Below are positions 46,600 to 56,366 of a stretch of DNA of 64,000 nucleotides, one piece after another (position 1 is the stretch's first letter; every line of letters begins with the position of its first letter). The position numbers were made by a program, and so were the translations under genes. Source of the DNA: Symsagittifera roscoffensis (lineage: Eukaryota; Xenacoelomorpha; Acoela; Convolutidae); contig NC_087064.1 of NCBI RefSeq assembly GCF_963678635.1, positions 50,141,346-50,205,345 of the forward strand, read 5' to 3'. A model generated the notes under the pieces. The model made no database searches. It was not told the DNA's origin and was given only the letters and a program-made list of their open reading frames with translations.

Positions 46600-46992
46600 T
46601 TAGTGAAAAAACATCGTTAGTGAATATTGAATTTGCTCTCTGTGAATTTTGGTGTTGTATGGTTTTGATGTATTCTGTGAAAATTCTATGTCGACATCAT
46701 CTGTTTGAATAACATGTTTGCTATGATGTTGACTTTCTGTGCTGAATTCTATGGTGTAGATTCCATATGGTTGTGTTGGGTTACATATTCCTTTTAAATA
46801 ATGGTCGATAATTTGTCTTTTGCTTTTTACTTCTGGGAATTCTGCTTTACATGGGCTAATTCCTTGTTTGAATACATTTGCAATTAAATTAGTACAGAAT
46901 TGTTTTTGTCCTCTATCTTCAGTGATTGAATTTATGATAAAAGAGAAAACCGAGTTTTCGTCTGGACTTTCATAACTTGGACTTTGGCTCAT
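46600..46992 (-). CDS. Unrecognised 130-codon ORF upstream of gag
   Basis: It starts at an ATG (46990-46992) and is open for 130 codons on the minus strand. The protein is mixed hydrophilic with three Cys and an acidic stretch (QTDDVDIEF). I know no family for it. It lies between the leader and gag, where Ty3/gypsy elements normally have no gene. It may be an accessory protein or a remnant of a matrix domain of gag. Confidence 0.45.
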   Translation of the reverse strand: MSQSPSYESPDENSVFSFIINSITEDRGQKQFCTNLIANVFKQGISPCKAEFPEVKSKRQIIDHYLKGICNPTQPYGIYTIEFSTESQHHSKHVIQTDDVDIEFSQNTSKPYNTKIHREQIQYSLTMFFH

Positions 46993-47087
46993 TTTTTCAT
47001 TTTATAACTGTCCCTGCGTAGTGTTCAATGTGTCTGATTGGTTGATTCCAATTGTATAAACGTACTGGTTTAGTTTTGTATATCTTT

Positions 47088-47432
47088 TTATTCTTCTTTT
47101 TCCTTGTTTTGATGAATGTGATGTGGCTTCTGAACCGGAAAATATAATTGGTATTGAACTGGGTAGTTTTTGTTAACTGTTTCTTTTAGTTTGCAAAGTG
47201 CATCTAAATTACTGACTTCTGATTCGGAGACTGCGTTTCTTCGCTTTGAAAACCTTTTACGTATAATTTGTCTTTGTTTGCTTATAATTTTTCTTTTTAT
47301 TGTTTGTCGTTTTGTTCGAATATATCTAATTGTTTGTTTGTATGGTGTGATTACGAGATCGTATATTTCGTCATTTATTTCGCAATTGTGTAGTACGATT
47401 GTTTGTTTATTTCCTAAATTGTTCAGTGACAT
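47088..47432 (-). CDS. Arg/Lys-rich 114-codon ORF upstream of gag
   Basis: ATG at 47430-47432, minus strand. The centre (about residues 32-66) is extremely basic: KRQTIKRKIISKQRQIIRKR followed by FSKRR. This is the composition of arginine-rich RNA-binding or nuclear-localisation segments. The N- and C-terminal thirds are ordinary. I do not recognise a family. The position, close to the leader and upstream of gag, would suit a regulatory RNA-binding protein, but this is inference only. Confidence 0.45.
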   Translation of the reverse strand: MSLNNLGNKQTIVLHNCEINDEIYDLVITPYKQTIRYIRTKRQTIKRKIISKQRQIIRKRFSKRRNAVSESEVSNLDALCKLKETVNKNYPVQYQLYFPVQKPHHIHQNKEKEE

Positions 47433-48453
47433 AAGGTTTAGGATGAAGGATGCAAGGTTTTTATTAGTGAATATAATATCCTAGACTGTTAGTCCTTACG
47501 ATTTTTTGGTTAGCCTAACATGAGTCTTTTTATTTAGGGTTGGAGAGAAAAGTATATCGATTCCGGAGAATGACTGTTACTTTCTCGTGACTATTCTAAG
47601 TTAAGGTGTTAAATTACTTAATCTTACTTAGGGGTAGTGATTGTTTTCAAGAGTTGAAGAATAGTAAATTGATCTACAGGGTTCAGGTATAATTAGAACG
47701 TAGTTTGTAGTTTGTTAGATACTATTTTAATCTTACTAAGATTTAAGTAGTTTGTTAGATACTATTTTAATCTTACTAAGATTTAAGATTTAACCTGGGT
47801 CAGGTAAGAGGGGGGTCAAGTGAAGGATGAATAACCGAAGTTCTTCACTGTTTAGCCTAATTAGAATGGTTAGAGTTATTTGAAAAAATTCTATTTGTCC
47901 TGGGTCTTTGAAAGGGTTGGATAGTGAATCGACGTTTGAGGTCGTTAGACACTTTATTAATAGGGTGGGTGAGAACAAAATTGTTCTATTTCATCCAAGG
48001 ATAAGCCTTGATGATCAGGTATAAATTTTAATAGTACAAAATGAATTAAATTAGATATTTAAGAGATCCAAGGAAAGCTTTGATGATCTGTATTTAAGAT
48101 GTAGAAAAATTTAAGTGAAATATAGATTAAGTTTGGGATAAGCCTTTTTTTAAAATAATTCTAGATTTTATTTGATAGAAAAGTTTAGTTTTTAATGATT
48201 TTAGTAGTTTTATGATTGCTATTATGTTTAGGTGATGAAGCTGAGATGACACGATGATTTGTATATACTAATAATTTATGATAATGTTAACTAATTTTTA
48301 TTTTCCTTTAAATAAATTATTTTTCAGATATCTTTTTGAATTATACTGCAGATTTGGAGGAAACAATTTGAGATGTTTTTATCAATCGTTATTGTACAAT
48401 AGTAAATTTTGTATAGCGCCTGAAATAATCTTTGAAGATTTGTCTTCAAGGTT
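47433..48453 (-). other. Leader region of the LTR element without recognised ORFs
   Basis: About 1 kb between the small ORF near the primer-binding site and the Arg/Lys-rich ORF. It contains the 40-bp duplication. No coding sequence or splice site is clear. Confidence 0.4.
47708..47787. repeat. 40-bp direct duplication in the leader
   Basis: Two head-to-tail copies of a 40-bp unit that begins TAGTTTGTTAGATACTATTT and ends TAAGATTTAAG. The copies appear identical, so the duplication is recent. Confidence 0.9.
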
Positions 48454-48687
48454 TTATGTTTGCAAAAGATAATCTAAGTTCATTGCTAGTAAAATTCTAA
48501 ATATAAATGTTTGTTCTGGCTTTCGCCGTACGACAATTAAATTTAATGGTAAGTTTCTTCGTAGTCGTAGATCGTCTCTTGTCCAAGGTCTTCTTCCGAT
48601 TTCTGGTAGTTCTAGTATTGTAAGGAATAGCGGCTCTGATCTATTGAGTCGTAGAGACATTTCAATTAAATTGTTATCATGTAACAT
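48454..48687 (-). CDS. Short ORF directly after the primer-binding site
   Basis: 77 codons on the minus strand from an ATG 50 bases after the primer-binding site. The protein is Leu/Arg-rich (a DDLRLRRNLPLNL stretch). It could be a leader peptide or upstream ORF, or the first coding exon of a spliced message. The duplicated leader at 25313-25485 carries its first 45 or so codons as well. Confidence 0.35.
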   Translation of the reverse strand: MLHDNNLIEMSLRLNRSEPLFLTILELPEIGRRPWTRDDLRLRRNLPLNLIVVRRKPEQTFIFRILLAMNLDYLLQT

Positions 48688-48736
48688 TTCGGATCTTGTT
48701 AGTTCTAAGCTAATTTGTTTTTTAAGGTCTTGTTCG

Positions 48737-48754
48737 AGACTTATGGTTGCACCA
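48737..48754 (-). other. Primer-binding site (tRNA)
   Basis: On the minus strand TGGTGCAACCATAAGTCT begins two to five bases after the 5' LTR end. It starts with TGG, as expected for annealing to a tRNA 3' CCA end. The tRNA would end ...GGTTGCACCA; its identity is not determined. The relative element has TGGTGCGAC at the matching place (52756). Confidence 0.8.
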
Positions 48755-48756
48755 GG

Positions 48757-49170
48757 TTAGTTAAGACCGAAGTGTAACTCATAGAGCAATTTCGGATAGG
48801 GTACACCGTCTGCTCGTCACGCTATCTTTTTTTCGGCCGGATAGATTCGTGCAACTTCTTAGTCTAATACCGATCCTAATCTTAGTCTTAAATCTACTAG
48901 TCTCAGGGTGTTTAACTAGTCTCTGCTAGGCTCAATAGATCTAGAGTATACTGGCTTGTTGCGATTGCTAGAAGGTCTCTTGGAGAGGTAACTAATTTTT
49001 TAAGTTAAATTCAAATCTCTCTGGTGCTGAAATTACAAGTAATTTTAAGCACTTACAAATAAGTGGATTCTTAGTTATATGGATCATGATTGGTTAATAT
49101 TAAATATTTTATAGTGATAAAATATCCAATTTATTACCAATAATAAAAATATAGTTTGGATCTGGTTCCA
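48757..49170 (-). repeat. 5' LTR (414 bp)
   Basis: Matches the 3' LTR at 25486-25900 (about 98%). In the element's direction it begins TGGAAC at 49170. The LTR contains a CCGGCCGAAAAAAAGATAGCG stretch (shared with the relative element at 52668 onward), probably in R/U5. Confidence 0.93.
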
Positions 49171-49174
49171 CCAT
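49171..49174. repeat. Target-site duplication CCAT (right copy)
   Basis: Identical to 25095-25098 and directly adjacent to the terminal CA of the 24-kb element. Confidence 0.75.
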
Positions 49175-50140
49175 GATCTACTTCTTCTATAAATTTAAAT
49201 TATGTACCATGGAAGGCAGATAAATTACTACGACATTTGGTCACATACCGTAGATTTCAATCTGCAAGCCCAATGATTCGTCAAGGTTGATAGTTATAAG
49301 CTCAATAAAGTTAAAATTTTCATTTAACTTTATTACAAACATGTCCTTATTACATGTCCTTATTATCACTTTTACCACTCAGCCATGTCTCTGTGATGCA
49401 TAAAATTTTCGGTGGAGACTCCAGATTATATACTAAGGCATCCAATTCCTCCTGGTGCTTTTTGAGTGAGCGAACTTTAGTTGGCATAATACTAATAACA
49501 GAATTACTATGATTTTCTTTTATTGCAGGGAATGGCTCAGGAATGGAGCAGCATTTTTAGTTTTCGAATTTTTTTTCGAAAAGCGAAGAATGATCGGCTT
49601 CCCTCTTGGGGAGATTGATGTCAATCTATGAGCTATTGATGTATTTCCACCGATTTCACTTAAGATTTCAATAATTTTCGCCAGCGTTCCTTCCATATCT
49701 TCATGCTTTTCATGGTCTTCAACGATGAGGAGATTGTGTCCTCGATCATAGTTCTCCAGCTTTTCGCAATCTTAAAGCATTTTCAGGTTATGGACGTTTA
49801 ATTGCACAGAAAGTTGAGTTTTGGCAGTCTGTTATATCTCGCTTTATAGATTCTTCTCGGCCGTTTCAAGGGCAACACTTAAAATACTCTGCAGTTGATC
49901 CTTCAGTTTCTCCATAAAAATTTGGAATCAGAAGTTCAATTGATGTGCTTATCGTCTCATGGACTTTTTCAGACAAAAAACCTTCTACGTGAAAATCCTG
50001 CTCAATTTCTTCAGCACATGGGCTCATCGTTACTTTGGATCTTTTCGTCCTCGGAGCCAAAATTGGTGTTTGGTCGTGAAACCGCAGACCAGGCAATTCT
50101 GATGGATGCTTATTTGTGTTACTGCTTATGTTGAAATTAG
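49171..50140 (-). pseudogene. LINE (minus strand), 5' part: ORF1 and start of endonuclease
   Basis: The minus-strand segment 50096-49560 shows an ORF1-type protein with an RRM-like block (YDRGHNLLIVEDHEKHEDME and HRLTSISPRGKPIILRF), broken by stops. Around 49500-49400 begins ORF2, with KVRSLKKHQEELDALV and ILCITETWLSGKSD (endonuclease, catalytic Glu). It runs to the junction at 49171, where the LTR element is inserted; the remainder lies at 23246-25098. Confidence 0.8.
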
Positions 50141-50292
50141 CATCCGTTTCAATGTTTCTTCTCTGAAACTATTTAATAAGTTTATCACAACAATTAGCCT
50201 AATATTCTAGAACAGGTTAAGAACATTATCAAAATTCCATTTGCCCCAAATTACGCAAATTTGTTAGAATCAAAATGAATTTCTTACTAGCC

Positions 50293-50507
50293 TGGTACAA
50301 GTATGATAGTTGGTTGCCAAAAATTAAGACGGGTTCCTGAAGAAAATTTTTAGGCCTTAAAATTTTCGAACACATGGTTCGCATTTGTTCACTTGTGTTT
50401 TTGAAGTTTTCACAAAAAATGAGGGATCCTTCTTTCCTACTTGCTTTTTCTTGGGACCCAAATATTTACTTGCTTTTTCTTGAGACCCATCTATCATACT
50501 TGTACCA
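50293..50507. mobile_element. 215-bp miniature TIR element beside a splice donor
   Basis: TGGTACAAGTATGATAG (50293-50309) and CTATCATACTTGTACCA (50491-50507) are perfect 17-bp inverted ends. CTAG lies just outside both (50287-50290 and 50508-50511), a possible 4-bp target duplication. Inside, near the right end, a 22-bp phrase (ACTTGCTTTTTCTTG and following) is duplicated. It sits 20 bases from the splice donor of the protease exon at 50531. Confidence 0.8.
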
Positions 50508-50530
50508 CTAGCTTTTTTGATAACTCTGAC

Positions 50531-50825
50531 CTGCAAGGCACCATTACAAATGGATCCGAACTGGTAAACAGGGCGTTATGGAACAAAGTCTCCTGAAGAG
50601 TGTCCGGGAATTCCACTTTCTCCTTTGATGTGCTTGTCAGTCCCAGTCCACAGGCGGCGAACATTGTGTAAGTGAGGTCGGCGAAAGGATGCGCGTCTAC
50701 TTTGTTGCAGAGGGGGAGGGAGAGTTTATCCATGTACGAGATGGCGCGTCCTGTTTTGAGCAGTGCTAAGTCTTTTGTGAGCGGGAATTTCATCTCAAAC
50801 CTAACAACTTCCGATTCTGAGTTTG
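50531..50825 (-). CDS. Serine protease homologue, exon with catalytic Asp (gene B)
   Basis: 295-bp exon on the minus strand. The acceptor is ATTGCTAG and the donor is CAG|GTCAGAG. It encodes FPLTKDLALLK, which contains the chymotrypsin-family Asp102 (normally DIALL), then LPLCN, a Cys-Gly pair (AACGLG) and the block FPDTLQET typical of the second half of trypsin-like domains. It ends VMVPC plus AG. Joined to the exon at 21468, this gives a continuous frame and pairs the two Cys expected of the C168-C182 loop. The intron between is 29,062 bp and contains two nested retroelements. Confidence 0.88.
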
Positions 50826-51145
50826 CTAGCAATAGAGTTCAATTTTTTTGAGAGTGGGTTTGATTTTTATTGAAAGGGGGATTAAAGTTGACATGATTTG
50901 AAGGCATTTGGAATTATCTGAAAACATCAGTTGTGAAGTAAAATGAAATCAAAAGTGTTATTCAAAATGACAGAAGCTCTGCAGTTGGGCAGGAAGTGTT
51001 TTCAAAATTATTGATCCTGTATAAATTAGGAAGGGCAACATATATAACTTTTTTTTTATAACTTTTCAATATAAGCACAGCAAACATTTTCATTTCTATT
51101 ATTTTGCAACGTGACGATATTTTTATCAGCTAAAATGAGACTGAC

Positions 51146-51236
51146 CCTGGTGGTAAGAATATTTGAGAAACCGGATAGAATCTTCTCCATGGGTTTGGAA
51201 TAGTGAAGTCGGCCGCCTCTATAGTAATTTCATTGG
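51146..51236 (-). CDS. Candidate upstream exon of gene B
   Basis: Following an acceptor-like CGTTTTAG, a 91-bp stretch on the minus strand reads NEITIEAADFTIPNPW, then a basic-aromatic stretch and PVSQIFLPPG. It ends at a donor-like GG|GTCAGT. The pattern resembles the segment between catalytic His and Asp in trypsin-like proteins (the xxVxxIFLHPG region). Its reading phase (two bases left over) does not match the next exon as I place it (which needs one), so a small error, an alternative splice site or decay is implied. The exon carrying the catalytic His was not found upstream. Confidence 0.5.
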
Positions 51237-52367
51237 CTAAAACGTAACAAATCAAGCTAAGCAATATCAGAGGCAGATGCAGTATTTTTTGCTAGGTGGC
51301 AAGTTGCCCATATTTTCAATGATTTTTTCAGGAAGATCCTCTTGATTCTACGAACTGCCCGAGCGAACTGATTTTCCCGAAAAAATTGGCCCAGACAAAG
51401 TAGTTGGAAAAAATTGTTTTGAGAAAACTTGAGCATGTTATCTCGTTATTTTATTCAGCAACTTTTTTGAAATTATTCATTTTCGTTCCTAGAATTGGTC
51501 GTTATTTTATTTTTTTATAATAGTATTGCGATACTTATTATAATCAGGGGCGGATCTAAGATTTTTTCGAGGGAAGCTGGTTTTGAAAAAAAAGTTGAAA
51601 ACTTTGTCGACCTTTTTATTAGGTCGACCAAATTGATTTTCTGAGCTCTGCAAAGCAGCAAAAAGACCCTGTCAGGGCCAGATTTTCTGCGGCGCAGTCG
51701 GAATTTTAAAAAAGCAGGCCATAAAAGATGTTTTCAGGTTTCTTTTTGGAAAATTTTGACCAACTAACTAATTTTAACTAGCTGTTCTGTTACAAAAATT
51801 GTTTTCAAAAAAAAATAATTTACTTCAATCAATTTCAGTGTGTTCAACCAAGTTTTTTTTAGTTAATGCTAGTGATGGGAGCTGCTTCTGAGAGCTTTGA
51901 TTTAAAAACTGAGAGATAAAAGTTTCTCGACATTTATTCCAAGCATCAGATCCATTCTGTTCTGATGCCCAGAGCATTCCTCTGCGCCCTTAATCTTGCA
52001 TTTTCTGTCTAGTCAAAGTTTTTGCAACCTCTTTGTTTCTAAAGCTTTGTATGCTGCTTTGCTGATTGCTTGATATGCAGTTGACTACGACATAGCATCT
52101 TTCCAACCCATCACCGAAACAATCAAAAAAAAAACTGATGTAATCATGTCACTATGAAACTGAAGAAAAAGAACAGTTCTTGTACCCAAACAAGACTGCT
52201 CGTGTATCAGGGCAAGGCGCTGAATGTATGTTCCGACTGCCTGTTGATCTAAAGTGAAATGTTTTTGAAACTTTAAAAAAAAGAAAAAAAGATTGGACAT
52301 TATCAGAGATCAGGCGTAAAATTTTCAAAAGTTACTTGTGTTACCCTTTCAGGGGTATGACCATAAT
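51237..52367. other. Intergenic or intron stretch with repeat fragments
   Basis: No coding exon is recognised. It includes the partial hAT-like copy at 51545-51750 and a fragment (52050-52250) of the long non-coding repeat described at 7217-10610 (shared phrase TGCTCGT...TCAGGGCAAGGC...TTCCGACTGC). Confidence 0.5.
51545..51750. mobile_element. Partial hAT-type miniature element
   Basis: It begins CAGGGGCGGATCTAAGATTTT and follows the left part of the element at 20223-20668 (TTTCGAGG, GTCGACC, AGGTCGACCAAATTGATTTT, TTTTCTGCGGCGCAG). The right end is missing. Confidence 0.75.
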
Positions 52368-52753
52368 TCGAACCAGTTCAAAACAAGTATTTATTTTATC
52401 CTGTTTTATTCTTGATAAAATATCTCTGTAAAATACTTAGAACTAACCAACCATGATCCATAACTAACTTACAATAATTTGTAAGGCTGGAACTTTTTGT
52501 TTCAGCCAGAAGATAAGAAATTTAACTTAGCAAACAGTTGCTCCTCCTCAGAACAGTTCTTGATTCCAAGCTGGGCAAATATCAGTACACAATAGATGTA
52601 TTAAGATTAGGAGATATAAGAGTAAGATTAAGATTGGTATTAGACTAAAAAGTTGCACAAAACTATCCGGCCGAAAGAAAGATAGCGTGACGAACAAACG
52701 GTGTTTCTTATCTGAAATTACTCACTGAGTGAGCCACCCCAAACTTAAACTCA
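52368..52753 (+). repeat. 5' LTR of the 4.4-kb element
   Basis: About 386 bp, ending AAACTTAAACTCA. It matches the 3' LTR at 56367-56791 over its whole length with many differences and small indels, and matches the giant element's LTR mainly in the 3' half. Confidence 0.8.
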
Positions 52754-52755
52754 TC

Positions 52756-52773
52756 TGGTGCGACAAACAAAAG
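52756..52773 (+). other. Primer-binding site of the 4.4-kb element
   Basis: TGGTGCGACAAACAAAAG starts two bases after the LTR's terminal CA. It shares the first five bases and TGGTGC-AC with the site of the giant element, so the same or a similar tRNA was used. Confidence 0.7.
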
Positions 52774-53171
52774 CATACGATACTCCACAAGACAATACGA
52801 TTACTACACCTACAGCACCATCACATTTACACAGTTTACAAAATGACCACCCTCTATCAAAAATCCCACAGATTATAGAAATTTTTACCACCGAACGAGT
52901 GTTACATGTATAAACATACAACAAAGCGCCGCATCTCATATAGCGCTCCGCCAAGCATCCACCGGCCGATAATGCATATGAACAAATTGTTAAGCAACCA
53001 CACACTAAAAGTTTTCGTTCTCAAAAGAACCATCTTTTTAGCCGACGATGAGACGCCAATTTGGATCCGTTCCTTTTCAGATTCATCTAATCTCTAAGGC
53101 CACGATTCTCATAAAACATTTTCAGAACTCAGCTCTTCCCTCTACCCAGTTTTTCTCCTAACTCACCACGC

Positions 53172-53592
53172 ATGGAGACAGATGACTCACATCAGCCTGT
53201 TTTTAATACAATTTCCAATTTTAATAACTCAGACGTCGAAACACCCTATAATATTTTGGATTCAGAACCCAGTCCCACTAAATTTTCTCATTCACTTTTC
53301 CAATTGATAAGTCCCCCACCCCTATTGAAAACTCTGCCTCCGCCTCCTCGGACACTGACTCTACCCCTTTCCTTTCTCTTCTTTCATTCGATGCACTCGA
53401 TGTCCCTAGCCCCATCACAGATGACCAGTTTGAGCATGGTTTAGAAAATTTTGCTACTCCCCATCAACAGAAACAGATTCATAACACCACTAACTTGATA
53501 ACTATTCATCCACTAACCCGCTCCTTTTCAACCTCCGAACCATCCATCCCTTCTGTCCACATTGACCCCGCACAAGCACAAAGAATTTTATG
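53172..53592 (+). pseudogene. Ser/Thr/Pro-rich ORF of the 4.4-kb element
   Basis: It starts at an ATG (53172) and shows NTISNFNNSDVETPYNILDS, matching 29262-28747 in the giant element. After a frame change near 53310 an acidic, Ser-rich continuation (DTDSTPFLSLLSFDALDVPS) runs to a stop at about 53592. A pyrimidine-rich TCCTTTTCAG near 53080 could be a 3' splice site for its message. Confidence 0.6.
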
Positions 53593-54690
53593 AAATGTAA
53601 ACTCCCGAATAATTTACCACAATTCATCAGTAACCGCCCATCATCAGCCCGACTCCTATACCATCAACTACGTCATAATGAAACACCTTCATTCTTTGCA
53701 GAAAAACCTCCCCTTTTACTCCAGTACACCTACTACAACGAAGAAAACCAAGTCCAACAAGACCAATATGTTGATAAACAATCACTGCTACCAACCCTTT
53801 CATGAATATCCGACTATAATTTCACTAACCACTAAAAATTTCCCCTAAAAAATACAAACGACGATGAGCTAGCGATTCAATTATGAAAGAATTAGCTGAC
53901 GTACTCCGCCTAAATCAATTCACATAATTAGGCTTTAATCAAACACTTAACAGATTCTTTGCACAAAAAAGCCAATCGCAATTCTTTTACCCATTATGAT
54001 CATAAATAAAAAATTCGATCACATAAACGACCACGCTCAAGTGGATAGAAAAACTCACAAAGCGTTTTACAGTATACTTGATCACTTTGCACTATCGGTT
54101 ATTTTTCTAACAAAAGAGCGAGATTTTAATTAGTTTCTTAGAATTATGTTAAAGACTAAACTCACACTCACCCTTAAACTTATTATCAATTTATGCAACG
54201 ACACTGTTTTCACAGTTCACCAACTCGCAATGTCCACCACCGCTTCATGCCACAACTCTAAATATATATTAGCTTAATTACTAAATTTCACATCTTGCAT
54301 AAGTAAACTAACCTTCATGGCATTCTCGGTAAAAATGATACAGTGAGACAAATGTTCATCTTTTGCCCCCTCACTAACCGATTTCCGCTTGAAGACTCCA
54401 GTCCCATTATTATCCCGCATGAGTAAATCCAACCCCTTGAAATTGTCCTTTCAGAGAACTTTCATCATTTCAAATTCACTATGAATTATACATCCTCATC
54501 AAAACTCTAACAATATTTTTTCTCTAAACACCGAAGAAAGCAATATCATCCGTGCGCTTGATTTTTATGGCCAGACTTACGCACTGAAAACGTAAATCGA
54601 ATGCTTGCTAAGCTTTTTTTTAACCTCAGACATCATCAAAACTAACCTCCCCGTGAAATTTTTGGAACTAGACCCTTCATAAGTATGATT
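53590..54690 (+). pseudogene. Degraded copy of the unknown conserved 3' ORF
   Basis: Readable blocks in shifting frames match 28637-27505 of the giant element in the same order: LLLQYTYYN near 53720, SDYNFTNH near 53810, CPLTNRFPLEDSSPIIIPHE near 54370-54425, and a later segment with TNLPVK near 54640. Multiple stops interrupt it. Its presence in an element without gag, pol and env shows it belongs to the family rather than being a chance ORF. Confidence 0.6.
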
Positions 54691-56366
54691 TCATAGTATA
54701 TCACTAATGAAAACAAATAAAACATTCACCACTTTTACCCGTGTGTTTCACTTTTTCTTCTTAAATTTCACTAAAATTTTTTTTGATAATTCCCTAAAAA
54801 AAGTTTAAAAAATTAAAATTTAAAATTAAACTGATTTAAACTTTCAACTCTATGAGCTAACTATATTTCATAAAAGATGTCAGTGAAGTAAACTCATTCA
54901 GTAGCAATAATAAGATAAAACTTGTAAAATCACAATACAGGCTATGAAATTGATGGTGAAAAAAAATATATTTTACTAACTTTTTTCATGTGTTCCCATT
55001 TATATTTTTATTTTTTTTTTAATTTCACTCGCCCACATTTGGCAAACTCTTCCAGCCAAATTTAGTTCCTCAAAAGCAGTTGATTAATAACTCTGCAGTA
55101 AAATTCAGATTCGTGTAGTAAATAAAATGAAATTAAATTACAGGAAACTAACATTTTACGTGAGATTCTTTTATAAATTTCAAAACTTATCTTTACTCAC
55201 CCACAGTTCACTTAATTTGCCACAAAGAATCATTGAACAAATGAGTTTCTAGTTTTCCAGTCTAACTGACAACAACTTTAACTTGCTTTCACATGTTTTC
55301 AAACCTTTATTCCGGTTGGAGGTATGCTTAAGCTAATCAACGCAGCTTATAAATGCCAAAAAACTAACCGCATGTTTGTGAAAGTCTCACGGCACACTAA
55401 CTTGATAAAACCCAGACTAAAACTGGATAATTATTCTTTTGTTGTTCGTTTTATTTATTTATTAAAACAATTTGGAACACAAAAACACCAAAAGAACCAC
55501 ACAAACAATAACAATAGTTTTTTGAGAAAAGTACACAAGAAAGAACAGAAGAGAGAAACACCTGATGAAAAAAAAGAGAAGGAAAAGTTGTACAAGAAAA
55601 AAGACACTGCTCAAAAAAACGTTAAAAATATACTCCCACAACTGGCCTAACTCATCAGTTAATGACGTCCTGAGCTTGCTCTATAGCCGGCCTCATCCCC
55701 TGCGCTAAAACCACGCTCACGACACAATCCTTCAGGAGTAGCTATAAGGTGAGCAACTCAATAATAAAACTGAAACTAAAAAACGCTTTTGCGATAACAA
55801 TTAAAAACAATCACAACTAAAACTGAACTCACTAACAAGGTGCAGAGAGGAACGACCAGCAAAAGGAGACGAAACGCGATAACATTACCACTCTGGAAAG
55901 GCAAATCTATAAAATTGTTGCCGTAGTCACAACACTCAGAAGATTTAAAGTATGGAACCAACATCGCAGCAAAGGTTCTCATTTAACAAGAACAATGGCC
56001 AACTCTAAGTTGAACTCAACACAAACTCTATTCACTTGGTGCTTTGGACAGACAAGTCAAATGCTATCTCAAGATTCGATGAAAATTTGAGAATGCTTGT
56101 AGTCTCGCTCTACTTATTGGAATCGACGTCACTGTATTTTTCTGCAACCTTGACACAATCCCTCATCTCAATCATGGGATACGAGCAACTGTACTCCTTC
56201 TTCCTCCATAAAGAAAACTGCTCCACAATCCTAGCAACTGTTTCTTTCTCTTCCTTCACGCAACACTGCTTCAAAAGAATAATCTCCAAAAATGTCAACA
56301 ATTTTCTCCATTCATCCTTCACAGGAACAAAGATAAAACATTAAAATTCTCCAAATACCGGATGGG
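54691..56366 (+). other. 3' region of the 4.4-kb element
   Basis: Mostly AT-rich and untranslated. It includes a Lys-rich open frame of 108 codons (55324-55650) and the CTATAGCCGGC phrase shared with the giant element near 26621. A 102-codon frame lies at 56036-56344, just before CCGGATGGG. None of these frames is clearly conserved. Confidence 0.45.

Larger units (their letters stand above)
25099..49170 (-). mobile_element. 24-kb Ty3/gypsy LTR retroelement with envelope gene (decayed)
   Basis: The element begins TGAGTTAAG and ends GGTTCCA on the plus strand, so it has TG...CA ends, and CCAT flanks it at both sides. On the minus strand the order is 5' LTR, primer-binding site, leader, two small ORFs, gag (twice), protease, RT, RNase H, integrase (with two extra partial copies), a membrane/Pro-rich ORF, env, two 3' ORFs, and 3' LTR. 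The domain order RT-RNaseH-integrase marks Ty3/gypsy. At 24,072 bp it is several times the usual 5-9 kb of the group. About 4.4 kb of this comes from internal tandem duplications, and part from extra ORFs. Every major frame is broken. Confidence 0.93.
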
